Part shown: positions 9,454 through 19,404 of the stretch, one piece after another | How the letters are laid out: every line of letters begins with the position of its first letter | Position numbering within the stretch: position 1 is the stretch's first letter | From: Pseudomonas entomophila | GTDB lineage: Bacteria; Pseudomonadota; Gammaproteobacteria; Pseudomonadales; Pseudomonadaceae | DNA: 64,000 nucleotides | Direction: 5' to 3' | Assembly (NCBI RefSeq): GCF_029478665.1 | Contig: NZ_JARPQB010000031.1 | Location: 1 to 64,000 of the forward strand | Made by a program: the position numbers and the translations under genes | Notes under the pieces: model-generated | What the model was told of the DNA's origin: nothing | The model's database searches: none | What the model saw: the letters and a program-made list of their open reading frames with translations, nothing else

Positions 9454-9515
9454 GGTTCGCCGGCAGCCGGCTCCTGCAGGGGATCGCACCCGCAGGAGCC
9501 GGCTGCCGGCGAACC
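9454..9515. repeat. REP inverted pair between convergent fumC and DMT permease
   Basis: GGTTCGCCGGCAGCCGGCTCCTGC and its perfect complement flank a 14-bp centre. It lies in the only space between two convergent genes, so it may act as a two-way transcription terminator. Confidence 0.85.
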
Positions 9516-9517
9516 GA

Positions 9518-10474
9518 TCAACGCGACACTTCTGCCCTCCTCGCCTTCCACCCCGCCACCAGCGATGGCCCCAAGGCCACCAGCGCCGAGCCCAGCACCA
9601 CCGTCACCGCGCCCACATACCCCAGGCCGTTGATATCCTCGGCATGCACATACTCCGGCCACACCCAGGCCGCCAATGCCACGGCAACAAAGGTCACCAG
9701 CGGCGTCAGCGCCAGCGTGGCGCTCACGCGTGAGGCCTCCCAATGCGCCAACGCCTCGGCGAACGCACCATAGGCCACCAGGGTATTGAGGCAGCAGGCC
9801 AGCAACAGCCAGCCCTGCACCGGGCTCAGTTGCAGCGCCTCCAGTGGATGCACCCAGGGCGTGAGCAGCAGCGCACAGCACAGGTAGATCACCATCATCA
9901 CCTGCTGCGAGTTCCACACCGTCAACAATTGCTTCTGGCTCAAGGCGTAGAACACCCAGATGCTGGTGGCGAGGATGATGGTCAGCACACCGGTGGTGTA
10001 GGTGCCGAGCGATGTGAAAAGCTCCTCCAGGCGCTGGTTGAAGAACAACCCGAAGCCTGCCAGCAACACCAGCAACCCCAGGCCCTGCCCGAGGCTGAAG
10101 CGCTCCTTGAACACGAACACACTGGCCACCAGCAACAGCACCGGCCCGAGCTGCACCACCAGTTGCGCGGTGCCGGGGCTTAGCAGGTTGAGCCCGACCA
10201 GATACAGCACATAGTTGCCCACCAGGCCACCCACCGCGACCGCCACCAGCCCCTTGCCCTTGAGGCCCAGGCGCCCGAATGACGGCAGCCGTCGATTGGC
10301 CGCCAGCCAGGCGAACAGCAGGCCACCCGAGACGCTCAGGCGATACCAGGTGACCGTCACCGGGTCGATCACCTGCAGCACCTGCTTGAGCTTGATCGGC
10401 AGGATGCCCCAGAGAAACGCGGTCAACAGGGCCAGCGACAGGCCGTAGGCCCAGCGGCCGGAAGAAATGTGCAT
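9518..10474 (-). CDS. EamA/DMT-family permease
   Basis: A 318-residue polytopic inner-membrane protein with about ten hydrophobic helices arranged as two EamA repeats (the first starts SLALLTAFLWGILPIKLKQ). DMT family members export amino acids, nucleotides or other metabolites. No substrate clue is present in the neighbourhood. Monocistronic, with a repeat after its end. Confidence 0.85.
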   Translation of the reverse strand: MHISSGRWAYGLSLALLTAFLWGILPIKLKQVLQVIDPVTVTWYRLSVSGGLLFAWLAANRRLPSFGRLGLKGKGLVAVAVGGLVGNYVLYLVGLNLLSPGTAQLVVQLGPVLLLVASVFVFKERFSLGQGLGLLVLLAGFGLFFNQRLEELFTSLGTYTTGVLTIILATSIWVFYALSQKQLLTVWNSQQVMMVIYLCCALLLTPWVHPLEALQLSPVQGWLLLACCLNTLVAYGAFAEALAHWEASRVSATLALTPLVTFVAVALAAWVWPEYVHAEDINGLGYVGAVTVVLGSALVALGPSLVAGWKARRAEVSR

Positions 10475-10608
10475 GGTGTCCTCGATCAGGCCGGTAGCGG
10501 GAGAAGTGCAGTCTAAGGGCTTGGCGGGGGGAACGTGGCGGGAAAAGATTTCATCAGGTCATTCCCTGAGTGCATGTCTGATTGCCCCTGCCGGGCTGAC
10601 ACCGTCTT

Positions 10609-10720
10609 GTAGGAGCGGCCTTGCGCCGCGAAAGGGCCGCTACGCGGCCCTCTGGACTGCTCGGTTTACACATGGACGGGGCCGCTACGCGGCCCTTTCG
10701 CGGCACAAGGCCGCTCCTAC
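10609..10720. repeat. REP inverted pair after pap
   Basis: GTAGGAGCGGCCTTG-GCCGCGAAAGGGCCGC and its complement face each other around a 20-bp centre. The last bases (CTCCTAC) contain the TAG stop codon of the pap gene on the minus strand. Confidence 0.85.
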
Positions 10721-12201
10721 TTCTTGGCGAACGCCGCCTCCAGCGCTTCATTGATCGTGCGCAGCACCTTCACCCGTGCCCAGCGCTTGTCGTTGGCCTC
10801 CACCAGGGTCCACGGCGCGATCTCGGTGCTGGTACGGTCGACCATGTCGCCCACCGCCTCCGCGTACACATCCCACTTGTCACGGTTGCGCCAGTCTTCC
10901 TCGGTGATCTTGTAGCGCTTGAACGGGATCTGCTCGCGCTCCTCGAACCGCTCGAGCTGGGTCTGCTGGTCGATGGCCAACCAGAACTTGACCACCACCA
11001 CGCCGGCATTACGCAACTGTTCCTCGAAATCGTTGATCTCGCCGTAGGCGCGCATCCAGTCGGTCGGGCTGCAGAAACCCTCGACCCGCTCCACCAGCAC
11101 CCGGCCATACCAGGAGCGGTCGAAGACGGTGAATTTGCCGCGCGCCGGAATGTGCCGCCAGAACCGCCAGAGGTACGGCTGGGCACGCTCTTCCTCGGTG
11201 GGCGCGGCAATCGGCACGATGCGGTACTGGCGCGGGTCCAGCGCCGCCGCCACGCGGCGAATGGCACCGCCCTTGCCAGCCGCGTCGTTGCCTTCGAAAA
11301 CCGCCACCAGCGCATGCCGGCGCATGTGCTTGTTACGCAGAAGCCCCGCCAGGCGCGCCTGCTCGGTGACCAACTGCTCCTCGTAGTCGCGCTTGTCCAG
11401 GCGCTTGCTCAGGTCGAGCGCACCCAGCAGGCTCTTCTGGTCGATGCTGCGCCCCAGCGGTGCGACGTTGCCCTGGTGCTTGGGCGGCTTGTTGCCCAGT
11501 GCGGCCTGCAAACTCTCCAGCAGGATGCGCCCCACCGCCAGGCTGCGGTAATGCGGGTCGACACCCTCGATCACGTGCCAGGGCGCATAGTCGCGGCTGG
11601 TGCGGCGCAGCACACGCTCGCCGAAGCGCACGAAACGGTCGTAGGTTTCCGATTGCTGCCAGTCCAGCGGGCTGATGCGCCAGTTGTGCAGCGGGTCTTC
11701 CTTGAGCGCCTTGAGCCGCGCCTTCATCTGCTTCTTCGACAGGTGGAACCAGAACTTGATGATCAGCGCGCCCTCGTCGCAGAGCATCTGTTCCAGGCGC
11801 TCAGCACCGGCGATGGCCTGGTCGAGCACGGCATCCTTGAACTGCCCATGCACGCGGCCTTCGAGCATCTGGCTGTACCAGTTGCCGAAGAACACCCCCA
11901 TGCGCCCCTTCGGCGGCAGCGCCCGCCAATAGCGCCAGGCCGGGGGACGGGCCAGCTCTTCATCGGTCTGCTGGTCGAAGGTGCGCACTTCGATCAGCCG
12001 CGGGTCCATCCATTCGTTGAGCAGCTTGACCGTCTCGCCCTTGCCGGCACCCTCGATGCCGTTGATCAGCACGATCACCGGAAACCGCGCCTGCTGCTTG
12101 AGTTCGTACTGGGCTTCGAGCAGTGCCTCGCGCAATGCGGGGACTTCTGCTTCATACGTTTCCTTGTCGATGCTGTGACCGATTTCCGCGGATTCGAACA
12201 T
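10717..12201 (-). CDS. pap: polyphosphate:AMP phosphotransferase (two-domain PPK2)
   Basis: A 494-residue class II PPK2 enzyme that phosphorylates AMP to ADP with polyphosphate. Two PPK2 domains are fused. The first has INGIEGAGKGETVKLL. The second, active-type domain has FEGNDAAGKGGAIRR as Walker A and the lid FDRSWYGRVLVERVEG. Length matches P. aeruginosa PAP. I start it at the ATG of MFESAEIGHS because AGGGAG lies upstream; a longer open frame of 58 codons runs through a REP element and is spurious. Its TAG stop lies inside the downstream REP palindrome. Confidence 0.92.
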   Translation of the reverse strand: MFESAEIGHSIDKETYEAEVPALREALLEAQYELKQQARFPVIVLINGIEGAGKGETVKLLNEWMDPRLIEVRTFDQQTDEELARPPAWRYWRALPPKGRMGVFFGNWYSQMLEGRVHGQFKDAVLDQAIAGAERLEQMLCDEGALIIKFWFHLSKKQMKARLKALKEDPLHNWRISPLDWQQSETYDRFVRFGERVLRRTSRDYAPWHVIEGVDPHYRSLAVGRILLESLQAALGNKPPKHQGNVAPLGRSIDQKSLLGALDLSKRLDKRDYEEQLVTEQARLAGLLRNKHMRRHALVAVFEGNDAAGKGGAIRRVAAALDPRQYRIVPIAAPTEEERAQPYLWRFWRHIPARGKFTVFDRSWYGRVLVERVEGFCSPTDWMRAYGEINDFEEQLRNAGVVVVKFWLAIDQQTQLERFEEREQIPFKRYKITEEDWRNRDKWDVYAEAVGDMVDRTSTEIAPWTLVEANDKRWARVKVLRTINEALEAAFAKK

Positions 12202-12250
12202 GGATGGCTCCCTCATTGGATAAGCAAGACTAGCGGAAATGTACTTCGCC

Positions 12251-12291
12251 TGTACCGGCCCTTTCGCCGGCAAGCCGGCTCCTACAAGGGG
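12251..12291. repeat. single REP in the pap/mnmC divergent region
   Basis: TGTACCGGCCCTTTCGCCGGCAAGCCGGCTCCTACAAGGGG, one arm only. The same layout (GTACCGGCC followed by a REP arm) recurs at 24711-24750 upstream of the GH17 gene. Confidence 0.75.
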
Positions 12292-12377
12292 CACGCCGGC
12301 CATGGATGGGCAGGCACGAACTGCGCAAATTGCACGGATGACATAAAATCCGCCCATCCGCTGCAACCGAGCCAACC

Positions 12378-14342
12378 ATGTCCACCCTTCTTCAGCATGC
12401 CCAGATCGACTGGGACGACCAGGGCCGCCCCCACTCGCGGCAATACGACGATGTCTATTTCGCCATCAACGAGGGCATCGACGAGACCCTGCACGTGTTC
12501 ATCGAGCAGAACCATCTGCGCCAGCGCTTCGCTGAATTGACGCCGCACGACTGCCTGGTGATCGGCGAGACGGGCTTTGGCACCGGCATGAATTTTTTCT
12601 GTGCCTGGCAACTGTTCGCCGAACTGGCCCCGGCCGGGGCACGCCTGCACTTCGTCAGTGTCGAGAAGTACCCGCTGAGCCGCGACGACCTTGCCCGCGC
12701 CACGCAGCTTTGGCCAGGGCTGGCTGCGTTCACTCGGCCGTTGCTCGAACAGTACGTGGCCATCCACCCAGGCTTCCAGCAGTTCAACCTCGACGGTGGC
12801 CGGGTCACCCTGACCCTGATGATCGGCGATGCGCTGGAGCAGCTGCCGCAGCTCGACGCCCGCATCGACGCCTGGTTCCTCGACGGTTTCGCCCCGGCGA
12901 AGAACCCCGACATGTGGACCCCCGAACTGTTCAGCCAGCTGGCGCGCCTGTCACGGCCCGGGACCACGCTGGGCACCTTCACCACTACCGGCTGGGTGCG
13001 CCGTTCGCTGATCGAAGCCGGCTTCTCCATGAAGAAGGTGCCGGGCATCGGCAAGAAATGGGAAGTGATGCACGGCCTCTACAACGGCGCCGCGCCGGCG
13101 CCAGCCGCGCCCTGGTACGCGCGCCCGCCCAGCGTTCCGGGCCCACGCGAAGCGCTGGTGATCGGCGCCGGCCTGGCCGGCAGCGCCACGGCCAGGAGCC
13201 TGGCCGAGCGTGGCTGGCAGGTCAGCGTGCTGGAGCGCCATAGCGGTCCGGCCCAGGAGGCCTCGGGCAATCCGCAGGGGGTGCTGTACCTCAAGCTTTC
13301 CGCCCATGGCACTGCGCTGTCGCAGATGATCCTCTCGGGCTTTGGCTACACCCGCCGCTGGCTCGAACACCTGCAGCGCGGCCAGGACTGGGATGCCTGC
13401 GGTGTGCTGCAACTGGCCTTCGACGACCAGGAAGCCGCACGCCAGGCCAAACTGGCGGCTGCGTTCGACCAAAGCCTGCTGCAACGGCTGGAACGCGACC
13501 AGGCCGAGGCCGTGGCCGGCATCGCCCTGGCCAGTGGCGGCCTGTTCTATCCCGAAGGCGGCTGGGTGCATCCACCGGCCATGTGCCAGGCGCAACTGCG
13601 GCATCCAAATATTCGCCTGCTCAACCACCACGAGGTGATCGAACTGCGCAAGGCCGATGGCCTGTGGCAAGCCTGGGATGGCGAGCGCCTGCTGGCCTGC
13701 GCGCCGCTGGTGGTGCTGGCCGGCGCCGCCGATGTCCGCCGCTTCCCGGCCTGCGCCGAGCTGCCGCTCAAGCGTATTCGCGGGCAGATCACCCGCCTGC
13801 CGGCAACAGAAGCCAGCCGCGCGCTGCGCACGGTGGTCTGCGCCGATGGTTATGTCGCGCCGCCGCGTGGCGACGAGCACACCCTCGGGGCCAGCTTCGA
13901 CTTCCACAACGAAGACCTCACACCGACCACCGCGGAGCACCAGGGCAACCTCGGGTTGCTGGAGGATATCTCGAGCGACCTGGCCACGCGCCTGGGTACC
14001 ACCGAGCTAGATGCCGAACAGCTCGAAGGGCGCGCGGCGTTTCGCTGCACCAGCCCCGACTACCTGCCCATTGTCGGGCCAGTCGCGGATGTCCAGGCGT
14101 TCAACACGACCTATTCAATGCTGGCCAAGGATGCGCGACAGGTGCCGGATATCGCCTGCCCGTGGCTGGAGGGGTTGTATGTCAACAGCGGGCATGGATC
14201 GCGCGGGTTGATCACGGCGCCGTTGTCCGGCGAACTGATCGCGGCGTGGGTCTGCGGCGAACCGTTGCCGGTCCCCAGGGCCGTTGCCGAGGCGTGCCAT
14301 CCCAACCGGTTTGCATTGCGCCGCCTGATTCGCGGTAAATAA
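12378..14342 (+). CDS. mnmC: bifunctional tRNA mnm5s2U biosynthesis enzyme MnmC
   Basis: A 654-residue fusion for wobble uridine modification. The N-terminal methyltransferase (about 1-240) has a SAM site (VIGETGFGTGMNFF) and a DGFAPAKNPDMW motif and makes mnm5s2U. The C-terminal FAD oxidoreductase (about 255-650) has the Rossmann motif VIGAGLAGSATA and removes the carboxymethyl group from cmnm5s2U. Both halves are full length. It is divergent from pap. Confidence 0.95.
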   Translation: MSTLLQHAQIDWDDQGRPHSRQYDDVYFAINEGIDETLHVFIEQNHLRQRFAELTPHDCLVIGETGFGTGMNFFCAWQLFAELAPAGARLHFVSVEKYPLSRDDLARATQLWPGLAAFTRPLLEQYVAIHPGFQQFNLDGGRVTLTLMIGDALEQLPQLDARIDAWFLDGFAPAKNPDMWTPELFSQLARLSRPGTTLGTFTTTGWVRRSLIEAGFSMKKVPGIGKKWEVMHGLYNGAAPAPAAPWYARPPSVPGPREALVIGAGLAGSATARSLAERGWQVSVLERHSGPAQEASGNPQGVLYLKLSAHGTALSQMILSGFGYTRRWLEHLQRGQDWDACGVLQLAFDDQEAARQAKLAAAFDQSLLQRLERDQAEAVAGIALASGGLFYPEGGWVHPPAMCQAQLRHPNIRLLNHHEVIELRKADGLWQAWDGERLLACAPLVVLAGAADVRRFPACAELPLKRIRGQITRLPATEASRALRTVVCADGYVAPPRGDEHTLGASFDFHNEDLTPTTAEHQGNLGLLEDISSDLATRLGTTELDAEQLEGRAAFRCTSPDYLPIVGPVADVQAFNTTYSMLAKDARQVPDIACPWLEGLYVNSGHGSRGLITAPLSGELIAAWVCGEPLPVPRAVAEACHPNRFALRRLIRGK

Positions 14343-14364
14343 CGCGCGATCCGATAAGACCACC

Positions 14365-14448
14365 GTAGGAGCGGCTTCAGCCGCGATCACCCGCGCAGCG
14401 GGTGCCAGGCACCGTGATGCCCCCATCGCGGCTGAAGCCGCTCCTACA
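14365..14448. repeat. long REP inverted pair after mnmC
   Basis: GTAGGAGCGGCTTCAGCCGCGAT and its complement flank a small ACCCGC-GCA-GCGGGT hairpin. This ~85-bp form recurs seven times in the window. Confidence 0.88.
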
Positions 14449-14576
14449 GAGGGCAGGCAAACTGCCGCCACCCTATATAACAGATCGATATAAAACTCTC
14501 GCAACTCACCCATGTCCTTCACTAGGTGCCCGGAATAAAGGGCACACCTCCCCAACGGCAAAACCGGTAAGGACCT

Positions 14577-16364
14577 ATGTGCGGATTAGCAGGAGAGTTA
14601 CGTTTCACCCCCCTCGACCAAGCCCCACGCCCGGCGGACCTTGCCGCCGTGGAGCGCATCACTCACCACCTGGCGCCCCGCGGCCCCGACGCCTGGGGCT
14701 TCCATAGCCAGGGCCCGATCGCCCTCGGCCACCGCAGGCTGAAGATCATGGACCTGTCCGACGGCTCGGCCCAGCCCATGGTCGATACCCCCCTGGGGCT
14801 GTCGCTGGCCTTCAACGGCGCCATCTACAACTTCCCCGAACTGCGCCAGGAGCTTCAGGACCTGGGCTACCGCTTCCACTCGGACGGCGACACCGAAGTG
14901 CTGCTCAAGGGCTACCACGCCTGGGGCGCGGCGCTGCTGCCCAAGCTCAACGGCATGTTTGCCCTGGCCATCTGGGAGCGCGACAACCAGCGCCTGTTCC
15001 TGGCCCGCGACCGCCTCGGCGTCAAGCCGCTGTACCTGTCGCGCAACGGCGAACGCCTGCGTTTCGCCTCGACATTGCCGGCGCTGCTCAAGGGCGGCGA
15101 CATCGACCCGATGATCGACCCGGTGGCGCTCAACCACTATCTCAACTTCCACGCCGTGGTGCCCGCGCCACGCACCCTGCTGGCCAATGTGCAGAAGCTC
15201 GAACCCGGCACCTGGATGCGTATCGACCACCACGGTGAAGTCGAACGCCAGGCCTGGTGGTACTTGCACTACGGCCCGAACCCGGATGAGCACGAACTCG
15301 ACCTCGAAGGCTGGACCACCCGGGTGCTCGATACCACGCGCGACGCCGTGGCGATCCGCCAGCGCGCGGCGGTGGATGTCGGCGTGCTGTTGTCCGGTGG
15401 CGTCGACTCCAGCCTGCTGGTCGGCCTGCTGCGCGAAACCGGGGTGGACGACCTGTCGACCTTCTCCATCGGCTTCGAGGATGCCGGCGGTGAACGTGGC
15501 GACGAGTTCCAGTATTCCGACCTGATCGCCAGGCACTACGGCACCCGCCACCACAAGCTGCGCATCGCCGAACACGAGATCATCGAGCAGTTGCCGGCGG
15601 CCTTCCGCGCCATGAGCGAACCGATGGTCAGCCATGACTGCATCGCCTTCTACCTGCTCTCGCGGGAAGTCGCGAAGCACTGCAAGGGCGTGCAGAGCGG
15701 CCAGGGCGCCGACGAACTGTTCGCCGGCTATCACTGGTACCCGCAGGTCGACGGCGCCGAAGACGCATTCGGTGCCTACCGCGCCGCCTTCTTCGACCGC
15801 AGCCACGATGAATACCGCGAGACCGTGCAAGCGCCCTGGCTGCTGGAGAGCGATGCCGCAGGTGACTTCGTGCGCGAGCATTTCGCCCGCCCGGGTGCGC
15901 CCGATGCGGTGGACAAGGCCCTGCGCCTGGACAGCACGGTGATGCTGGTGGACGACCCGGTCAAGCGGGTGGACAACATGACCATGGCCTGGGGCCTGGA
16001 GGCGCGCACGCCGTTCCTCGACTATCGCCTGGTGGAGCTGTCGGCGCGCATCCCGGCGCGCTTCAAGCTGCCCGACGGCGGCAAGCAGGTACTCAAGCAG
16101 GCGGCGCGACGGGTCATCCCCCATGAGGTGATCGACCGCAAGAAAGGCTACTTCCCGGTCCCCGGCCTCAAGCACCTGCAAGGCGCGACCCTGGAGTGGG
16201 TGCGCGAGCTGCTGACCGACCCCAGCCAGGATCGCGGCCTGTTCAACCCGGCGATGCTCGACCGCTTGCTGAGCAACCCGCACGGCCAGCTCACCCCGCT
16301 GCGCGGCTCCAAGCTGTGGCAGCTGGCCGCCTTGAACCTGTGGCTCAGCGAGCAAGGAATCTGA
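14577..16364 (+). CDS. N-acetylglutaminylglutamine amidotransferase (AsnB-type)
   Basis: This 595-residue asparagine-synthase-family enzyme has the glutaminase nucleophile Cys2 (start MCGLAGEL) and an ATP-pyrophosphatase domain with LLSGGVDSSLL. In the NAGGN pathway this enzyme amidates the dipeptide N-acetylglutaminylglutamine, giving a compatible solute made under osmotic stress. Assignment rests on the adjacent GNAT/ATP-grasp fusion (3 bp away) and M42 peptidase, a set specific to the NAGGN cluster. Expression is likely osmotically induced, but no clear promoter was identified in the 234-bp upstream gap. Confidence 0.9.
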   Translation: MCGLAGELRFTPLDQAPRPADLAAVERITHHLAPRGPDAWGFHSQGPIALGHRRLKIMDLSDGSAQPMVDTPLGLSLAFNGAIYNFPELRQELQDLGYRFHSDGDTEVLLKGYHAWGAALLPKLNGMFALAIWERDNQRLFLARDRLGVKPLYLSRNGERLRFASTLPALLKGGDIDPMIDPVALNHYLNFHAVVPAPRTLLANVQKLEPGTWMRIDHHGEVERQAWWYLHYGPNPDEHELDLEGWTTRVLDTTRDAVAIRQRAAVDVGVLLSGGVDSSLLVGLLRETGVDDLSTFSIGFEDAGGERGDEFQYSDLIARHYGTRHHKLRIAEHEIIEQLPAAFRAMSEPMVSHDCIAFYLLSREVAKHCKGVQSGQGADELFAGYHWYPQVDGAEDAFGAYRAAFFDRSHDEYRETVQAPWLLESDAAGDFVREHFARPGAPDAVDKALRLDSTVMLVDDPVKRVDNMTMAWGLEARTPFLDYRLVELSARIPARFKLPDGGKQVLKQAARRVIPHEVIDRKKGYFPVPGLKHLQGATLEWVRELLTDPSQDRGLFNPAMLDRLLSNPHGQLTPLRGSKLWQLAALNLWLSEQGI

Positions 16365-16367
16365 TCG

Positions 16368-18113
16368 ATGAAAGCGCATGAAATTGCCTACGGGCAACGC
16401 CTGCTGCGCGGCCAGGCGCCCTCCTACGAACGCCTGCAGGCGCGCCTTGCGGGTGACGGCAACCAGCCCCACGACCAGCCGCGCGCGTTGCACTGTGGCT
16501 GGGGACGGCTGCTGATCGGGCACACCTTCCCCGACCCGGCCAGCCTTGCCGAAGCCCTGTTGGAGGAGCAGGCCGGCGAGCGCGACATCGCCCTGTACGT
16601 GGCCGCCCCTCAGCAGGTACTGGCCCAGGCGCCGCAACAACTGTTCCTCGATCCGTCCGATACCCTGCGCCTGTGGTTCACCGACTACCGCCCGGCGCAA
16701 CGGGTATTCCGCGGCTTTCGTATCCGCCGCGCGCAAAGCACCGCGGACTGGCAGGCGATCAACAGGCTGTACCAGGCCCGTGGCATGCTGCCAGTTGATG
16801 CGCAGTTGCTCACCCCACGCCACCTCGGTGGCCCGGTCTACTGGTTGGCCGAGGATGAAGACAGCAACGCGGTGATCGGCAGTGTCATGGGCCTGGATCA
16901 TCACAAGGCCTTCGACGATCCCGAACATGGCTGCAGCCTCTGGTGCCTGGCCGTCGAGCCACATTGCACGCGCCCGGGCGTCGGTGAGGTGCTGGTACGC
17001 CATCTGGTCGAACACTACCTGAGCCGGGGCCTGGCCTACCTCGACCTCTCGGTGCTGCACGACAATCGCCAGGCCAAGCGCTTGTACCACAAGCTCGGTT
17101 TTCGCAACCTGCCGACCTTCGCGATCAAGCGCAAGAACGGCATCAACCAGCCATTGTTCCTGGGCCCGGGGCCGGAAGCCGGGCTCAACCCTTATGCCCG
17201 CATCATCGTTGACGAAGCCCTGCGTCGCGGCATCGAGGTGCACGTAGACGATGCCGCCAGCGGCTTGTTCACCCTGAGCCTTGGCGGGCGACGCATTCGT
17301 TGCCGTGAGTCGCTCAGCGACCTGACCAGCGCCCTGACCATGACCCTCTGCCAGGACAAGTGCCTGACCCGCAAAGTACTGCACGCTGCCGGCCTGCAAG
17401 TACCGGCGCAGCAACTGGCCGGCGCCGCCGACGACAACCAGGCGTTCCTCGACGAGCATGGCGCGGTGGTGGTCAAGCCGGTGGACGGCGAACAAGGCCA
17501 GGGGGTAGCGGTGAACCTGAGCCAAATCGACGAACTCGACCAGGCCATCGAGCAGGCCCGGCGCTTCGACAGCCGCGTGCTGCTGGAGAGTTTTCACCCG
17601 GGCAGCGACTTGCGCATCCTGGTGATCGGCTACGAAGTGGTGGCCGCTGCCATCCGCCATCCGGCGCAGGTGATCGGCGACGGCAGGCACAACCTCCACG
17701 CGCTGATCGACGCCCAGAGCCGCAGGCGCCAGGCCGCCACGGGCGGCGAAAGCCGCATCCCCCTCGACGATGAGACCGAGCGCACACTCAAGGCCGCCGG
17801 CCTGGGCTACCACCATGTGCTGCCAGCCGGTCAGCGCCTGGCCGTGCGACGCACCGCCAACCTGCACACCGGTGGCACCCTGGAGGACGTCACCGCGCGC
17901 CTGCACCCGGTGCTGGCCGATGCCGCCGTGCGCGCCGCCCGCGCGCTGGAGATCCCGGTCGTGGGGCTGGACTTGATGGTTCGCGATGCCGAACACCCGG
18001 ACTACGTGATCATCGAAGCCAACGAGCGTGCGGGGTTGGCCAATCATGAGCCGCAACCCACCGCCGAGCGATTCGTCGACCTGCTGTTTCCCCATAGCCG
18101 GCCATTGGTGTGA
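16368..18113 (+). CDS. ngg: N-acetylglutaminylglutamine synthetase (GNAT/ATP-grasp fusion)
   Basis: This 581-residue protein joins an N-terminal GNAT acetyltransferase domain (about 105-260, with EPHCTRPGVGEVLV as the acetyl-CoA loop) to a C-terminal ATP-grasp ligase resembling cyanophycin or glutathione synthetases (VVVKPVDGEQGQGV, VIGDGRHNLHALID, IIEANERAG). The layout matches NAGGN synthetase, which acetylates glutamine and joins it to a second glutamine. It starts 3 bp after the amidotransferase stop. Confidence 0.92.
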   Translation: MKAHEIAYGQRLLRGQAPSYERLQARLAGDGNQPHDQPRALHCGWGRLLIGHTFPDPASLAEALLEEQAGERDIALYVAAPQQVLAQAPQQLFLDPSDTLRLWFTDYRPAQRVFRGFRIRRAQSTADWQAINRLYQARGMLPVDAQLLTPRHLGGPVYWLAEDEDSNAVIGSVMGLDHHKAFDDPEHGCSLWCLAVEPHCTRPGVGEVLVRHLVEHYLSRGLAYLDLSVLHDNRQAKRLYHKLGFRNLPTFAIKRKNGINQPLFLGPGPEAGLNPYARIIVDEALRRGIEVHVDDAASGLFTLSLGGRRIRCRESLSDLTSALTMTLCQDKCLTRKVLHAAGLQVPAQQLAGAADDNQAFLDEHGAVVVKPVDGEQGQGVAVNLSQIDELDQAIEQARRFDSRVLLESFHPGSDLRILVIGYEVVAAAIRHPAQVIGDGRHNLHALIDAQSRRRQAATGGESRIPLDDETERTLKAAGLGYHHVLPAGQRLAVRRTANLHTGGTLEDVTARLHPVLADAAVRAARALEIPVVGLDLMVRDAEHPDYVIIEANERAGLANHEPQPTAERFVDLLFPHSRPLV

Positions 18114-18140
18114 GCCCGTGCCGGCCTGACGATCGGCGCC

Positions 18141-18177
18141 GTACCTGTAGGAGCCGGCTTCGCCGGCGAAAGGGCCC
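18141..18177. repeat. single REP inside the NAGGN operon
   Basis: GTACCTGTAGGAGCCGGCTTCGCCGGCGAAAGGGC lies between the synthetase and the M42 peptidase. The hairpin may lower expression of the last gene or stabilise the upstream mRNA. Confidence 0.75.
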
Positions 18178-18209
18178 GCAAACATGACACAACGCCCAAG
18201 GAGTGCCCC

Positions 18210-19394
18210 ATGCCTTCATGCCCCCCCGAACCCGACCTCGACTACCTGAAGAGCGTCCTGCTGGAAATGCTCGCCATCCCCAGCCCCACCGGCTTCACCG
18301 ACACCATCGTGCGCTATGTGGCCGAACGCCTGGACGAACTGGGCATCCCCTACGAGCTGACCCGCCGCGGCACCATCCGCGCCACCCTCAAGGGCCGCCA
18401 GAGCTCTCCCGACCGTGCGGTGTCCGCGCACCTGGACACCATCGGCGCCAGCGTGCGTCAGTTGCAGGACAACGGGCGCCTGGCCCTGGCCCCGGTTGGC
18501 TGCTGGTCGAGCCGCTTCGCCGAAGGCAGCCGGGTCAGCGTGTTCACCGATACCGGCGTGTTTCGCGGCAGCGTGCTGCCATTGATGGCCAGTGGGCACG
18601 CGTTCAATACCGCCATCGACCAGATGCCGATCAGCTGGGACCACGTAGAGGTGCGCCTGGACGCCTACTGCGCCACCCGCGCCGATTGCGAGGCGCTGGG
18701 TATCGCCATCGGTGACTGTGTGGCGTTCGACCCGCTGCCGGAATTCACCGAAAGCGGCCATGTCAGTGCCCGCCACCTGGACGACAAGGCCGGCGTGGCA
18801 GCCCTGCTGGCCGCGCTCAAGGCCGTGCTGGAAAGTGGTCGCCAGCCGCTGATCGACTGCCACCCGCTGTTCACCATCACCGAGGAAACCGGCTCCGGTG
18901 CCGCGGCCGCCCTGCCTTGGGATGTCAGCGAGTTCGTCGGTATCGACATCGCCCCGGTGGCGCCGGGGCAAGCCTCCAGCGAACATGCGGTGAGCGTGGC
19001 CATGCAGGATTCATCCGGCCCTTACGACTACCACCTGTCACGCCACTTGCTGAAGCTTGCCGGCGATCAGGGCCTGCCTGTGCGCCGCGACCTGTTCCGC
19101 TACTACTTCAGCGACGCCCATTCGGCAGTGACCGCGGGACACGATATCCGCACCGCCTTGATAGCCTTCGGCTGCGACGCCACTCACGGATACGAACGCA
19201 CCCATATCGACAGCCTGGCCGCGCTCAGCCGGCTGCTATCGGGTTATCTGCTCAGCCCGCCGGTGTTCGCCAGCGACTCGCAGCCGACCAATGCCTCGCT
19301 GGAGCGCTTCAGCCACCAGCTGGAGCATGATGCGCAGATGGAGAGCGAGACACGGGTGCCAGCGGTGGACAGCCTGGTGGGTAACAAGGGTTGA
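18210..19394 (+). CDS. M42-family peptidase of the NAGGN osmolyte system
   Basis: A 394-residue zinc aminopeptidase-like protein of the M42 type. Metal ligands visible are H in SAHLDT, D in RHLDDKAG and E in TITEETGSG. In NAGGN clusters this protein always accompanies the two synthetic enzymes and is presumed to process or recycle the dipeptide; direct evidence is limited. It is separated from the synthetase by about 96 bp containing one REP arm. Confidence 0.88.
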   Translation: MPSCPPEPDLDYLKSVLLEMLAIPSPTGFTDTIVRYVAERLDELGIPYELTRRGTIRATLKGRQSSPDRAVSAHLDTIGASVRQLQDNGRLALAPVGCWSSRFAEGSRVSVFTDTGVFRGSVLPLMASGHAFNTAIDQMPISWDHVEVRLDAYCATRADCEALGIAIGDCVAFDPLPEFTESGHVSARHLDDKAGVAALLAALKAVLESGRQPLIDCHPLFTITEETGSGAAAALPWDVSEFVGIDIAPVAPGQASSEHAVSVAMQDSSGPYDYHLSRHLLKLAGDQGLPVRRDLFRYYFSDAHSAVTAGHDIRTALIAFGCDATHGYERTHIDSLAALSRLLSGYLLSPPVFASDSQPTNASLERFSHQLEHDAQMESETRVPAVDSLVGNKG

Positions 19395-19404
19395 CCAGCA
19401 CTCT

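Noticed and set aside
12202..12375. 58-codon N-terminal extension of polyphosphate:AMP phosphotransferase.
   Set aside because: It reads through a REP element and has no ribosome site; the shorter start has AGGGAG and the family length.
14598..18185. A 1195-codon open frame on the minus strand across the NAGGN genes, and similar long antisense frames elsewhere (for example 1500-3638, 5084-7219, 45588-47831).
   Set aside because: High GC keeps antisense frames open. The opposite strand holds clear family motifs in each case and the antisense proteins are low-complexity His/Gln/Gly-rich.
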